Shown piece after piece: positions 25,484 to 32,723 of a DNA stretch of 64,000 bases (positions within the stretch are counted from its first letter, which is position 1; each line of letters begins with the position of its first letter). Source of the DNA: LMUY01 sp965199555 (lineage in GTDB: Bacteria; Pseudomonadota; Alphaproteobacteria; Acetobacterales; Acetobacteraceae); contig CBDASJ010000024.1 in assembly GCA_965199555.1 (NCBI GenBank), positions 124,001-188,000 of the forward strand, written 5' to 3'. The translations under genes and the position numbers were made by a program. The notes under the pieces were generated by a model that worked only from the letters and a program-made list of their open reading frames with translations, did no database searches and was not told the DNA's origin.

Positions 25484-26493
25484 GCGAGCGCCTTGGCAAG
25501 GAAGCTGGTGTCGATCGCCTTCTGGAAGGCTTCCAGCGCCGGGGCGGTTTTGATGGATTTCTGTTCCACCAGGAAGTCGGCGGTGCCCTTCAGCACGTGG
25601 GCGAACTTGCCCGGGGCGGCCGCGGTGCCACCCAGCCATTCGGGCGTGTTCTGCTGGGCCAGGGGCACGAAGTCGTATTCCTTCATGTCGGCCAGTGCCA
25701 CGGCCGGGGTGACGCCGGCCTGCTTGGCGACGGCTTCGGCCGTCTTGTCCGGCTCGGAATGGTACATCGAAAGCGCCTTGCCGTAGGCCTTGATGAAACC
25801 GACCACGGCGTCCGGATATTGCTGGGCGAACCCGTCGCGGACGATGATGAGGTCGGCGATCACGTAGCCGGCCTTGTCGAGCGCCTCGTAGGTGGGGAAC
25901 ACGCTGCCGCCATCCGCAAGGATCTTGCTCTTGGCAGGCGCCCAGACATAGGCGGCGTCGATGTCGCCCCGGCTCCAGGCGGCGACGATCGCGGGCGGCT
26001 TCATGTCGAGCACGGTGACGTCGCGCTGGGTAAGGCCGTTGACCTTGAGGAAGCCGAGCAGCCGGAAATGGCTGGTGGAGCCGAACGGGGTGGCGACCTT
26101 CTTGCCCTTGAAGTCGGCGGGGGTCTTGATGTTGGCGGCGGCGCGGACCGTCATCTCCTCGGCCGGGCCGATATTGTCGACCATGCCGATCAGCTTGAAC
26201 GGCAATTGCTGGGAAATGCCGGCCGCCGTTGCGGCGGAGCCGGTGGCCAGCCCGATGTCGCAACTGCCGGCGGTGATGGCGGTGTTGATGTCGGCGCCGC
26301 TGCCCATCTCGGTCCAGCTCAGCTTGCCGCCGGTCCCGGCCTCGAACCAGCCTTCGCCCTTGGCGAGCATGGTGGGCTTGGTTTCGGTGAAGAAGCCGAT
26401 GTTGACCGTGGCGGGCGTGGCAGCGCGGGCGCCGCGGGCGAAAGCGAGGCCGGCGCCCAGGCCGGTGAGTGCGGCACGGCGTGTGATAAGCAT
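25480..26493 (-). CDS. ABC transporter substrate-binding protein, NitT/TauT type
   Basis: A 337-residue periplasmic binding protein. The N-terminus MLITRRAALTGLGAGLAFAR is a twin-arginine-like signal ending near ARA. The body matches TauA/SsuA: VNIGFFTETKPTMLAKGEGWF, MGSGADINTAITAGSCDIGL, VATPFGSTSHFRLLGFL and AAYVWAPAKSKIL. Known ligands of the class are taurine, alkanesulfonates, nitrate and related anions; the ligand here cannot be read. AGGAG precedes the ATG. It lies between the permease genes and the ATPase gene. Confidence 0.92.
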   Translation of the reverse strand: MLITRRAALTGLGAGLAFARGARAATPATVNIGFFTETKPTMLAKGEGWFEAGTGGKLSWTEMGSGADINTAITAGSCDIGLATGSAATAAGISQQLPFKLIGMVDNIGPAEEMTVRAAANIKTPADFKGKKVATPFGSTSHFRLLGFLKVNGLTQRDVTVLDMKPPAIVAAWSRGDIDAAYVWAPAKSKILADGGSVFPTYEALDKAGYVIADLIIVRDGFAQQYPDAVVGFIKAYGKALSMYHSEPDKTAEAVAKQAGVTPAVALADMKEYDFVPLAQQNTPEWLGGTAAAPGKFAHVLKGTADFLVEQKSIKTAPALEAFQKAIDTSFLAKALA

Positions 26494-26516
26494 ATTCGAT
26501 CTCCTGTTGGGGTGGA

Positions 26517-27287
26517 TCAACGGCCGGCCCAATGCACGGCGCGACGTTCGATCAGCAGCAAGGCGCGGTCGATGGCGATTCCCGCCAGCCCGATCAGGCC
26601 GATGCCGACAAACACGTAGTCCGAGCGGAGGAAGCGCCCGGCATCGAGGATCATCCAGCCGATGCCGCTGGACCCCGCGATGATCTCGGCGGCGATCAGC
26701 GTGCCGTAGACGATGCCGGCCGCCAGCCGGGCACCGACCAGGATCTCCGGCAGGGCGGACGGAACGATGACGTGCCGGAACACCTGCCAGCGGGACGCGC
26801 CGAGCGTTCGTGCGACGCGGAGGCGCTCGGCCGGCACGTTGCGGACCCCGTCCCGCGCGGCGATCGCCGCCACGGGCAAGGCGGCAAGGAACAGCATGGT
26901 GATCTTGCTGGTTTCCCCGATGCCGAGCCAGGTGATGAGCAGGACGAGGTAGGCGAGTTGCGGCAGCGGCCGCAGGAACTCGACGAACGGCGCCGCCAGC
27001 GCGTCGAGCCGGGGCAGGTATCCCATGGCCAGGCCGAGCAGCGTGCCGGCGGCAACGCCCGTGACGAAGCCGGCGCCGACGCGGAACAGGCTGTCGCCGA
27101 CATGCACGAGCAGCGGTCGACCCTTGTAGCCGTCGTCAAGGAGCTCGACGAAGCCGGACCAGAGGTCGGCCGGGCTGGGCAGGAACAAGTCCCGCACCAG
27201 GCCGCCTTCGGTCACGCCGAACCAGACGGCGAAGACGAGCGCGACCGAGGCCAGGGTGATCGCCCAGGACGGCAGGTGCCGGCTCAA
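26517..27287 (-). CDS. ABC transporter permease, NitT/TauT type (second permease)
   Basis: A 256-residue inner-membrane permease with six predicted helices. LGASRWQVFRHVIVPSALPE is the EAA loop that contacts the ATPase; FLRPLPQLAYLVLLITWLG and EIIAGSSGIGWMILDAGRF are also class-typical. The start is a TTG overlapping the stop of the first permease gene (TTGA). It ends 23 bp before the binding protein gene. Two different permeases imply a heterodimeric channel, whereas TauC/SsuC systems are normally homodimers. Confidence 0.92.
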   Translation of the reverse strand: MSRHLPSWAITLASVALVFAVWFGVTEGGLVRDLFLPSPADLWSGFVELLDDGYKGRPLLVHVGDSLFRVGAGFVTGVAAGTLLGLAMGYLPRLDALAAPFVEFLRPLPQLAYLVLLITWLGIGETSKITMLFLAALPVAAIAARDGVRNVPAERLRVARTLGASRWQVFRHVIVPSALPEILVGARLAAGIVYGTLIAAEIIAGSSGIGWMILDAGRFLRSDYVFVGIGLIGLAGIAIDRALLLIERRAVHWAGR

Positions 27288-28126
27288 TCCCGGCCCCGCC
27301 AATGGATGGCGCGACGATCCACCGCGCGGAGCGTCGACGCGAGCGCCACCCCGAGCACCCCGAGGATGAGGATGCACAGGATGATGATGTCGTTGCGCAA
27401 GAAGGTGCTGGCGGAAATGACCATCCAGCCGAGCCCGTCGGTCGCGGCCAGCAACTCGGCCGACACCACCGTGGAAAAGGCGGCGGCGAGTGCGATCTGC
27501 AGGCCGGTCATGATCATGGGGGCGGCCGAAGGGAGGATGACGTGGCGGAACACCGCGGCCCGGCTGGCGCCAAGCGCGCGGGCGACCTGGATGCGCTGCA
27601 GCTTCACCCCGCGGACGCCCGCGGCAGAGGCGGCGACGATGATGGGAAAGGCAGTCAGGAACAGCAGCGTGGCTTTGGACAGGTCTCCGGTGCCGAGCCA
27701 CAGGATGAGCAGGATCATGTAGGACAAGGGCGGCAAGGGACGCATGAACTGCACGATCCAGTCGATGGCGGCGTGCACGGCGCGGGTGCTGCCCATCCAA
27801 AGACCGAGCGGGACGCCGAGCAGCGTGGCGGCGGCGAAGCCCGCGAGCAGGCGGCCGAGGGTGGCGGCGACGTTCTGCAGCAGGGATGTGCCGCGATAGC
27901 CTTGCGTGACGATTTCCACGGCGGCGTCCCAGACGTCGGACGGTGACGGCAGCAGGTCCGGACGGACCGCATGGCTCCACGTGACGAGCCACCAGGCCAG
28001 CAGCATGGCGCAAACGGAGGCAGTGCCGAGCACGGGCCGCGCCAAGGTGGACGACCAGGCGACGGGCGGGGGCTTGATCGTGGGGGCGCCAGCGACCGCG
28101 AGCGCGCCAGCTTCAGTGGATGACAT
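27284..28126 (-). CDS. ABC transporter permease, NitT/TauT type (first permease)
   Basis: A 280-residue permease, first gene of the importer operon. After a 30-residue cytoplasmic leader it has six helices, with FMRPLPPLSYMILLILWLGT, the EAA loop ALGASRAAVFRHVILPSAAP and ELLAATDGLGWMVISASTF. It is similar to, but clearly diverged from, the next permease, so the pair is an old duplication. The promoter should be in the 100 bp between it and the divergent NDUFA12 gene. Confidence 0.92.
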   Translation of the reverse strand: MSSTEAGALAVAGAPTIKPPPVAWSSTLARPVLGTASVCAMLLAWWLVTWSHAVRPDLLPSPSDVWDAAVEIVTQGYRGTSLLQNVAATLGRLLAGFAAATLLGVPLGLWMGSTRAVHAAIDWIVQFMRPLPPLSYMILLILWLGTGDLSKATLLFLTAFPIIVAASAAGVRGVKLQRIQVARALGASRAAVFRHVILPSAAPMIMTGLQIALAAAFSTVVSAELLAATDGLGWMVISASTFLRNDIIILCILILGVLGVALASTLRAVDRRAIHWRGRD

Positions 28127-28192
28127 TGCCGAAATGATGCAATGGACATGCCACTGGCAGCGGTTCGCGTTCGGTTCGTGGCCGCCTTCCAG

Positions 28193-28220
28193 TGGACCCT
28201 TCCGGCGAGGCTGCTATAAG
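28193..28220 (+). promoter_or_regulatory. Candidate promoter for the NDUFA12-MlaD gene chain
   Basis: TGGACC (28193-28198) and TATAAG (28215-28220) are separated by 16 bp. The -10-like box ends six bases before the ATG at 28227, and no ribosome site is present. A start of transcription at the usual distance would fall on or next to the ATG, giving a leaderless message. Confidence 0.45.
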
Positions 28221-28226
28221 CCTGGC

Positions 28227-28583
28227 ATGACCCTGATGATGCGCCTCGTGACTTCCCTGACAGGTCGGTTGGTCGGCCGCGATGCCGCCGGCAACGTTTA
28301 TTACGAGGCGAAGAAGATCGGCCGCGGGGACCTGCGCCGCCGCCGTTGGGTGATGTACCCCGGCGAGGCAGAGGCCAGCACCATCCCGCCGGAATGGCAT
28401 TCCTGGCTGCATTACACGACGGAGCAGCCGATCCCCGAAACGGTGCGCCGCGCCTGGCAGAAGCCGCACGAGCCGAACCTGACCGGCACGCCGCTCGGCT
28501 ATCGCCCGCCGGGCAGCGACTACCTTGGTGGGCAGCGGCCGCCGGCGACGGGCGACTACGAAGCCTGGACGCCGGGCAGCTAA
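28227..28583 (+). CDS. NADH:ubiquinone oxidoreductase accessory subunit, NDUFA12 family
   Basis: A 118-residue protein of the NDUFA12/B17.2 family, a supernumerary complex I subunit found in alphaproteobacteria and mitochondria. Conserved parts are GRLVGRDAAGNVYYEAKK, RRRRWVMYPGEAEASTIPPE and WHSWLHYTTEQPIP. It sits at the periphery of the complex I matrix/cytoplasmic arm. It heads a chain of genes (MlaD, a 70-residue protein, DUF2155, OtsB) linked by 1-4 bp overlaps or near-contact, an arrangement familiar in Rhodospirillales. Confidence 0.92.
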   Translation: MTLMMRLVTSLTGRLVGRDAAGNVYYEAKKIGRGDLRRRRWVMYPGEAEASTIPPEWHSWLHYTTEQPIPETVRRAWQKPHEPNLTGTPLGYRPPGSDYLGGQRPPATGDYEAWTPGS

Positions 28584-28584
28584 G

Positions 28585-29082
28585 GTGGCGCGCCGCTCCG
28601 CTACGGAGGTCGCCGCCGGGGCGGCCGTCCTGGTCGTGGCGCTCGGGTTCCTCGGCTACGCCGTGGCCAACACCGGGCGGGGCGGGCTGGGCGGCTACAG
28701 CCTGCACGCGGCGTTCGACAACGTCGGCGGCATCTCCGCCGGTGCGGACGTGCGGATCGCCGGGCTGAAGGTCGGCAGCGTGACCGGGTTGGCGATCGAC
28801 CCGAAAAGCTACCAGGCGGTCGCCACCTTCACCGTGCAACGCGATATCAAGCTGTCCACCGACAGCAGCGCGAGCATCGCGACCGGCGGGCTGCTGGGCG
28901 GCAACTTCATTTCCTTGGCCACCGGTGGCGACGAGAAGCTGCTTGCCGATGGCGGCACCATCACCGTCACGCAATCGGCGGTGAACCTGGAGGACTTGCT
29001 GGGCAAGTTCATCTTCAACGTCGGCAGCCTGGCGGACGCGGCGCAAAAGCAGATGGACACGATCAAGAAGGCCAACCCGTGA
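28585..29082 (+). CDS. mlaD: MlaD-family lipid-transport protein
   Basis: A 165-residue protein with one N-terminal membrane helix (AAGAAVLVVALGFLGYAVAN) and one MCE domain: YSLHAAFDNVGGISAGADVR, IAGLKVGSVTGLAID and GGLLGGNFISLATGG. MlaD forms a hexameric periplasmic ring that passes phospholipids between the outer membrane and the MlaFEB complex. The other mla genes are not here. The GTG start lies one base after the NDUFA12 stop; a longer upstream frame would be strongly basic and is unlikely. Confidence 0.9.
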   Translation: MARRSATEVAAGAAVLVVALGFLGYAVANTGRGGLGGYSLHAAFDNVGGISAGADVRIAGLKVGSVTGLAIDPKSYQAVATFTVQRDIKLSTDSSASIATGGLLGGNFISLATGGDEKLLADGGTITVTQSAVNLEDLLGKFIFNVGSLADAAQKQMDTIKKANP

Positions 29083-29291
29083 CGGTGGCGGCGCCCGTTT
29101 GGCCCGGCGCCGACGGGCAGCCGGTGAGTTGCCGGGAAAAGCTGCGCACCCTGGCGGACAACCACGCCGAACTGCACCAGGTGATGCAGGATGCCTTCGA
29201 GGACGCCGTGTTGATGGGCGTGGACGAGGCAGCCCTGCGCGGCATCCTGGTTGAGATGGTGGCTGGCCTGCGCAGCCCGAAACTGCCCTGA
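29079..29291 (+). CDS. Small conserved-position protein of unknown function (70 aa)
   Basis: A 70-residue protein starting with a GTG that overlaps the mlaD stop (GTGA) and ending with a stop that overlaps the next start (TGATG). It looks helical and soluble: CREKLRTLADNHAELHQVMQ then DAFEDAVLMGVDEAALRGIL. No known domain is recognised. The tight coupling on both sides is good evidence that it is translated. A role in envelope or complex I biology can only be inferred from position. Confidence 0.7.
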   Translation: MTVAAPVWPGADGQPVSCREKLRTLADNHAELHQVMQDAFEDAVLMGVDEAALRGILVEMVAGLRSPKLP

Positions 29292-29683
29292 TGCGTCGCG
29301 CCTGGGTGCTCCCCTTGCTGGTCGCGGCCGCGCCGGCCTGGGCGCAGGGGGCGGCCAAGCCGGATGCGCCACCGCCTTCGGCGCCGGGCAGTTGGGTGTC
29401 GCGCGACACGGCCGACTTGCTGGTGCTGGACAAGGTCAACGCCAAGTCCACCCCGTTGACGCTGAAGGTCGGCCAGGCGGCCGACAACGCGTCCTTGTCG
29501 ATCACCCTGCGGGCCTGCTCGGTCCGCCCGCCGGACCAGCAGCAGGACGCCGCGGCCTATCTGGACATCCGGGACAGCCGTGCGGGCGCGCCGGGCTTCC
29601 ACGGCTGGATGTTCGCCAACGAGCCGGCGGTGAACATGCTGGAGCATCCCGTGTACGACGTCCGCCTCGTCGCCTGCCATTGA
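29291..29683 (+). CDS. DUF2155 domain-containing exported protein
   Basis: A 130-residue protein with a signal peptide (MRRAWVLPLLVAAAPAWA) and a DUF2155 domain: VLDKVNAKSTPLTLKVGQ, ITLRACSVRPPDQQQDAAAYL and GWMFANEPAVNMLEHPVYDV. The two cysteines (in ACSV and at the C-terminus, VACH) may form a disulfide. DUF2155 proteins are typical of Alphaproteobacteria and often follow NDUFA12; the function is not known. Start and stop overlap both neighbours by one base (TGATG). Confidence 0.9.
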   Translation: MRRAWVLPLLVAAAPAWAQGAAKPDAPPPSAPGSWVSRDTADLLVLDKVNAKSTPLTLKVGQAADNASLSITLRACSVRPPDQQQDAAAYLDIRDSRAGAPGFHGWMFANEPAVNMLEHPVYDVRLVACH

Positions 29684-30405
29684 TGGCGGACACGCTGCCG
29701 CCCTTTGAACAAACGGCGCTGCTGCTGGATTTGGACGGCACGCTGCTGGATTTCGCCCCCACCCCGGACAGCGTGGTGGTGCCGCCCGCCCTGCCGGGGA
29801 CCCTGGCCCGGCTGTGCGGCGAGCTGGACGGCGCCTTGGCGGTCGTCACCGGCCGGCCAGTGGAACAGATCGACGCGCTGCTGCCCGGCATCATCCCTGC
29901 CGTCGCCGGGGAGCATGGCGGCGCGCTGCGGCCCGCGCCCGGCGCCGCCTTGCAGCGCCCGGCGCTGCCGGACCTGCCGCCGGCCTTGCTCGCCGGGGCG
30001 GAAGAGCTTGCCGCCGTGCATCCCGGTGTGCTGCTGGAACGCAAGGCTCGCGGCTTCGTGCTGCATTACCGGTTGGCGCCGGGCGCGGGGCCGGCTTTGC
30101 ATGCCGGGCTGCTCGACGAGATGCGCGGGCTGGGCGAGCGGTTCCAATTGCTGGCGGCCCACATGGCCTGGGAAATCCGTCCGCAGGGCGCCGACAAGGG
30201 CCGCGCGGTGGAAGCGCTGATGGAGTTGCCCGGCTTCCGCGGGCGGCGTCCGGTGTTCATCGGCGACGACGTCACGGACGAGGACGGCATGGCGGCGGCC
30301 CGCACGCTGGGCGGCGCAGGCCTGTTCGTGCCGGACGTGTTCGGCACCCCGGCGGCGGTGCGCGACTGGCTGGACCGCTGCCGGGGCGGGTGGGCGGCGC
30401 CGTAG
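29683..30405 (+). CDS. otsB: Trehalose-6-phosphate phosphatase
   Basis: A 240-residue HAD phosphatase of the OtsB type, which converts trehalose-6-phosphate to trehalose. Catalytic motif I is LLLDLDGTLLDF, motif II is in AVVTGRPVEQID, and motifs III/IV are ADKGRAVEAL and FIGDDVTDEDGM. The cap domain starts with the family-typical GEHGGALR. The ATG shares a base with the DUF2155 stop. No otsA (trehalose-6-phosphate synthase) is nearby, so the substrate must come from an unlinked gene. Confidence 0.92.
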   Translation: MADTLPPFEQTALLLDLDGTLLDFAPTPDSVVVPPALPGTLARLCGELDGALAVVTGRPVEQIDALLPGIIPAVAGEHGGALRPAPGAALQRPALPDLPPALLAGAEELAAVHPGVLLERKARGFVLHYRLAPGAGPALHAGLLDEMRGLGERFQLLAAHMAWEIRPQGADKGRAVEALMELPGFRGRRPVFIGDDVTDEDGMAAARTLGGAGLFVPDVFGTPAAVRDWLDRCRGGWAAP

Positions 30406-30516
30406 GTGGCCTGCGGGCGGCGGTTGGGCTATCTGCCTGCGCGTGCCGGCTTTTGAAGGGATAGACCGCTGAGCCAATCGATAACGCGCGTCGGCGGCCT
30501 GGGGCATGCGCGGTCG

Positions 30517-31311
30517 GTGTTCCTGGCCCGCCAGCGCCTGGCCTGGCAGGACATGCGGGCCGCTTTCACCATGTGGAAGCTGGTCGCGACGCTGGGCTGG
30601 CTGGACATCAAGCTGCGTTATCGCGGCTCGGTGCTCGGACCGTTCTGGGTGACCATGTCGACCGGCGTGATGGTGGCGGCGCTGGGGCTGGTTTATTCCA
30701 CGCTGTTCGAGCAGGACATGCACGATTACCTGCCATACCTGGCGCTGTCGCTGGTGCTGTGGACGGCGCTGTCCCTGGTGGTGAGCGACGCCTGCACGAC
30801 GTTCCTCAGCGCGGACAACATGATCCGGTCCGTGCGCATGCCGTTCGCCGTGCATGTTTGGCGGGTGCTGACGCGCAACCTGCTGCTGCTGCTGCACAAC
30901 GTGGTCATCGTCCTGATCGTTTATGCGATCTACGGCGTGTCCCCCGGCTGGGCCGGCCTTTGGGCGGTGCCGGGGCTGCTGGTTTGGCTGGTGGATGGCG
31001 TCGCAACCTGCATGCTGCTGGGCGCGGTGTGCGCCCGGTTCCGCGACATCCCGCAGATCGTCGCCAGCATCATGCAGATCGCCTTCTACGCCACGCCGAT
31101 CGTTTGGAAGGCGGAGCAGATCCGGCAGGGCGCCCGCTACATGCCGCTCAACCCGTTCTTCTCCATGCTGGAGATCGTGCGCGGGCCGCTGTACGGTGCC
31201 GTGCCGGGCCGGCTGGTCTGGGCCAGCGCGCTGGGCTACAGCGCCGTGCTGGGCGTGGCGGCCTGGCTGCTGTTCGTGCGGGTGCGCAGCCGGCTTGCCT
31301 TCTGGGTCTGA
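30517..31311 (+). CDS. ABC-2 type permease, polysaccharide/glycolipid export
   Basis: A permease of the KpsM/Wzm class that exports lipid-linked glycans with a partner ATPase not present here. It has six hydrophobic segments. Typical parts are LDIKLRYRGSVLGPFWVTMS near the N-terminus, IRSVRMPFAVHVWRVLTRN and the late RYMPLNPFFSMLEIVRGPL. The drawn start is a GTG (264 residues). However, homologous sequence seems to begin earlier, and a CTG at 30469 preceded by GAAGGGA would add 16 residues in frame; that start may be the real one. The next gene is hldE, in line with surface-sugar synthesis. Confidence 0.85.
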   Translation: MFLARQRLAWQDMRAAFTMWKLVATLGWLDIKLRYRGSVLGPFWVTMSTGVMVAALGLVYSTLFEQDMHDYLPYLALSLVLWTALSLVVSDACTTFLSADNMIRSVRMPFAVHVWRVLTRNLLLLLHNVVIVLIVYAIYGVSPGWAGLWAVPGLLVWLVDGVATCMLLGAVCARFRDIPQIVASIMQIAFYATPIVWKAEQIRQGARYMPLNPFFSMLEIVRGPLYGAVPGRLVWASALGYSAVLGVAAWLLFVRVRSRLAFWV

Positions 31312-31322
31312 CGCGCGCGGGA

Positions 31323-31353
31323 TTGTTCCGGCCGGCGCAACCTTCGGTATAAT
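31323..31353 (+). promoter_or_regulatory. Consensus -10 box immediately before hldE
   Basis: A perfect TATAAT (31348-31353) ends five bases before the hldE ATG. A weak -35 (TTGTTC, 31323-31328) lies 19 bp upstream. Transcription from this box would start at about the ATG, so the hldE message would be leaderless; there is no ribosome site to contradict that. Confidence 0.5.
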
Positions 31354-31358
31354 GCGCC

Positions 31359-32717
31359 ATGGATTTCACCGACGTGACCGTGCTGTGCATCGGCGACCTC
31401 ATGCTCGACCGGTTCATGCACGGAAAGATCGAGCGGATTTCGCCCGAAGCGCCGATCCCGATCCTCCACTTGACCCGCACGCAGGAGATGCTGGGCGGTG
31501 CCGGCAACGTGGGCCACAACATCGCGACGCTAGGCGGCCGGGCGCTGCTGGTCGGCCTGGTCGGGACGGACCCGCTGGCGGACACGGTCCGGCGCCTGGC
31601 GGGCGGGATCGCCGGGATCGTTCCCTGCTTCGTGCCCACGGCGCAGCGGCCGACCATCTGCAAGACGCGGTTCATCGCCGCCCAGCAGCAGGTCGTCCGC
31701 GCCGATGAGGAAAGCCGGCTGCCGTTGCAGCCCGACGAGCAGCAGGATCTGCTCGCGATGGTGGCGCAATGCCTGCCCGACGCCTCCGCCGTCATCCTGT
31801 CCGATTACGGCAAGGGCGTGCTGAGCCCGGCGATCATCGACCACGTCATCGCGGAAGCGCGCCGTCGCGGCGTGCCGGTGTTCGTCGACCCCAAGACGGA
31901 TGATTTCGGTCGCTACCGCGGCGCCACCTGCATCACGCCGAACACGCAGGAACTGGCGCTCGCCAGCGGCATGGCGGTGGGCGACGACGATGCCGTGGCC
32001 GCCGCGGCCGGCAAGGTGCTGGCGGATGCCGCCGCCGCCGCGGTGCTCGTCACCCGGTCCGAGCGCGGCATGATGCTGGTGGAGGCCGGCGGCGGGGCCC
32101 ATCCCGTGCCGGCGCGGGCACGCGAGGTGTTCGACGTGTCCGGCGCCGGCGACACGGTGATCGCGGCCATGGCGCTGGCCCATGCGTCCGGCCTGTCGCT
32201 CCGCCAATCCATGCACATCGCCAACGCCGCGGCCGGCGTCGTGGTCAGCAAGCTCGGCACGGCCACGGTCACGGTGGCCGAAGTGCTGGGGGAGATGGAA
32301 AGCAAGGACGACTCGGTTGCCGAAGGCGGGCTGGGGCTGCGGCCGTGGCCCGCCGCGCTGGCCATGGTGGCGCGGTGGAAGCGGCAAGGGCTGCGCGTGG
32401 GCTTCACCGGCGGCAGCTTCGACACCATCCGGCCGGCCGACGTGTCGTTGCTGCGGGCGGCGCGCGCGGAATGCGACCGGCTGGTGGTCGGGCTGAGCGG
32501 CGGCGGCGATGCCGCGGATGGCAGCCTGGAGGCGCGCGCCCAGGTGATGGCGGCGATCGTTTACGTCGACTGCGTGGTCGGGTTCGAGCCGCCGACGCCG
32601 CTGGGTGTCATCCAACAACTCCTGCCGGACGTGCTGGTGGCGGCGGCGGGCGCCCCGGTGGTGGGGGCGGATGGCGTGCGGGCCAGCGGCGGCCGGGTCC
32701 ACCTGGTCGCACGCTGA
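31359..32717 (+). CDS. hldE: HldE-type heptose-7-phosphate kinase with degenerate nucleotidyltransferase domain
   Basis: A 452-residue protein with the two-domain layout of HldE, which makes ADP-heptose for LPS. The kinase (residues 1-315) looks intact: LMLDRFMHGKIERISPEAPI, a PfkB-type GGAGN and the anion hole DVSGAGDT (259-266). In the C-terminal half the normal GCFDILHPGH motif is replaced by GSFDTIRPADV (352-362), so the HxGH catalytic histidines are gone. The later KGADY-like segment is also missing. ADP transfer is therefore unlikely here; a separate enzyme would be needed. It follows an ABC-2 glycan permease. Confidence 0.88.
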   Translation: MDFTDVTVLCIGDLMLDRFMHGKIERISPEAPIPILHLTRTQEMLGGAGNVGHNIATLGGRALLVGLVGTDPLADTVRRLAGGIAGIVPCFVPTAQRPTICKTRFIAAQQQVVRADEESRLPLQPDEQQDLLAMVAQCLPDASAVILSDYGKGVLSPAIIDHVIAEARRRGVPVFVDPKTDDFGRYRGATCITPNTQELALASGMAVGDDDAVAAAAGKVLADAAAAAVLVTRSERGMMLVEAGGGAHPVPARAREVFDVSGAGDTVIAAMALAHASGLSLRQSMHIANAAAGVVVSKLGTATVTVAEVLGEMESKDDSVAEGGLGLRPWPAALAMVARWKRQGLRVGFTGGSFDTIRPADVSLLRAARAECDRLVVGLSGGGDAADGSLEARAQVMAAIVYVDCVVGFEPPTPLGVIQQLLPDVLVAAAGAPVVGADGVRASGGRVHLVAR

Positions 32718-32723
32718 CGCCGG

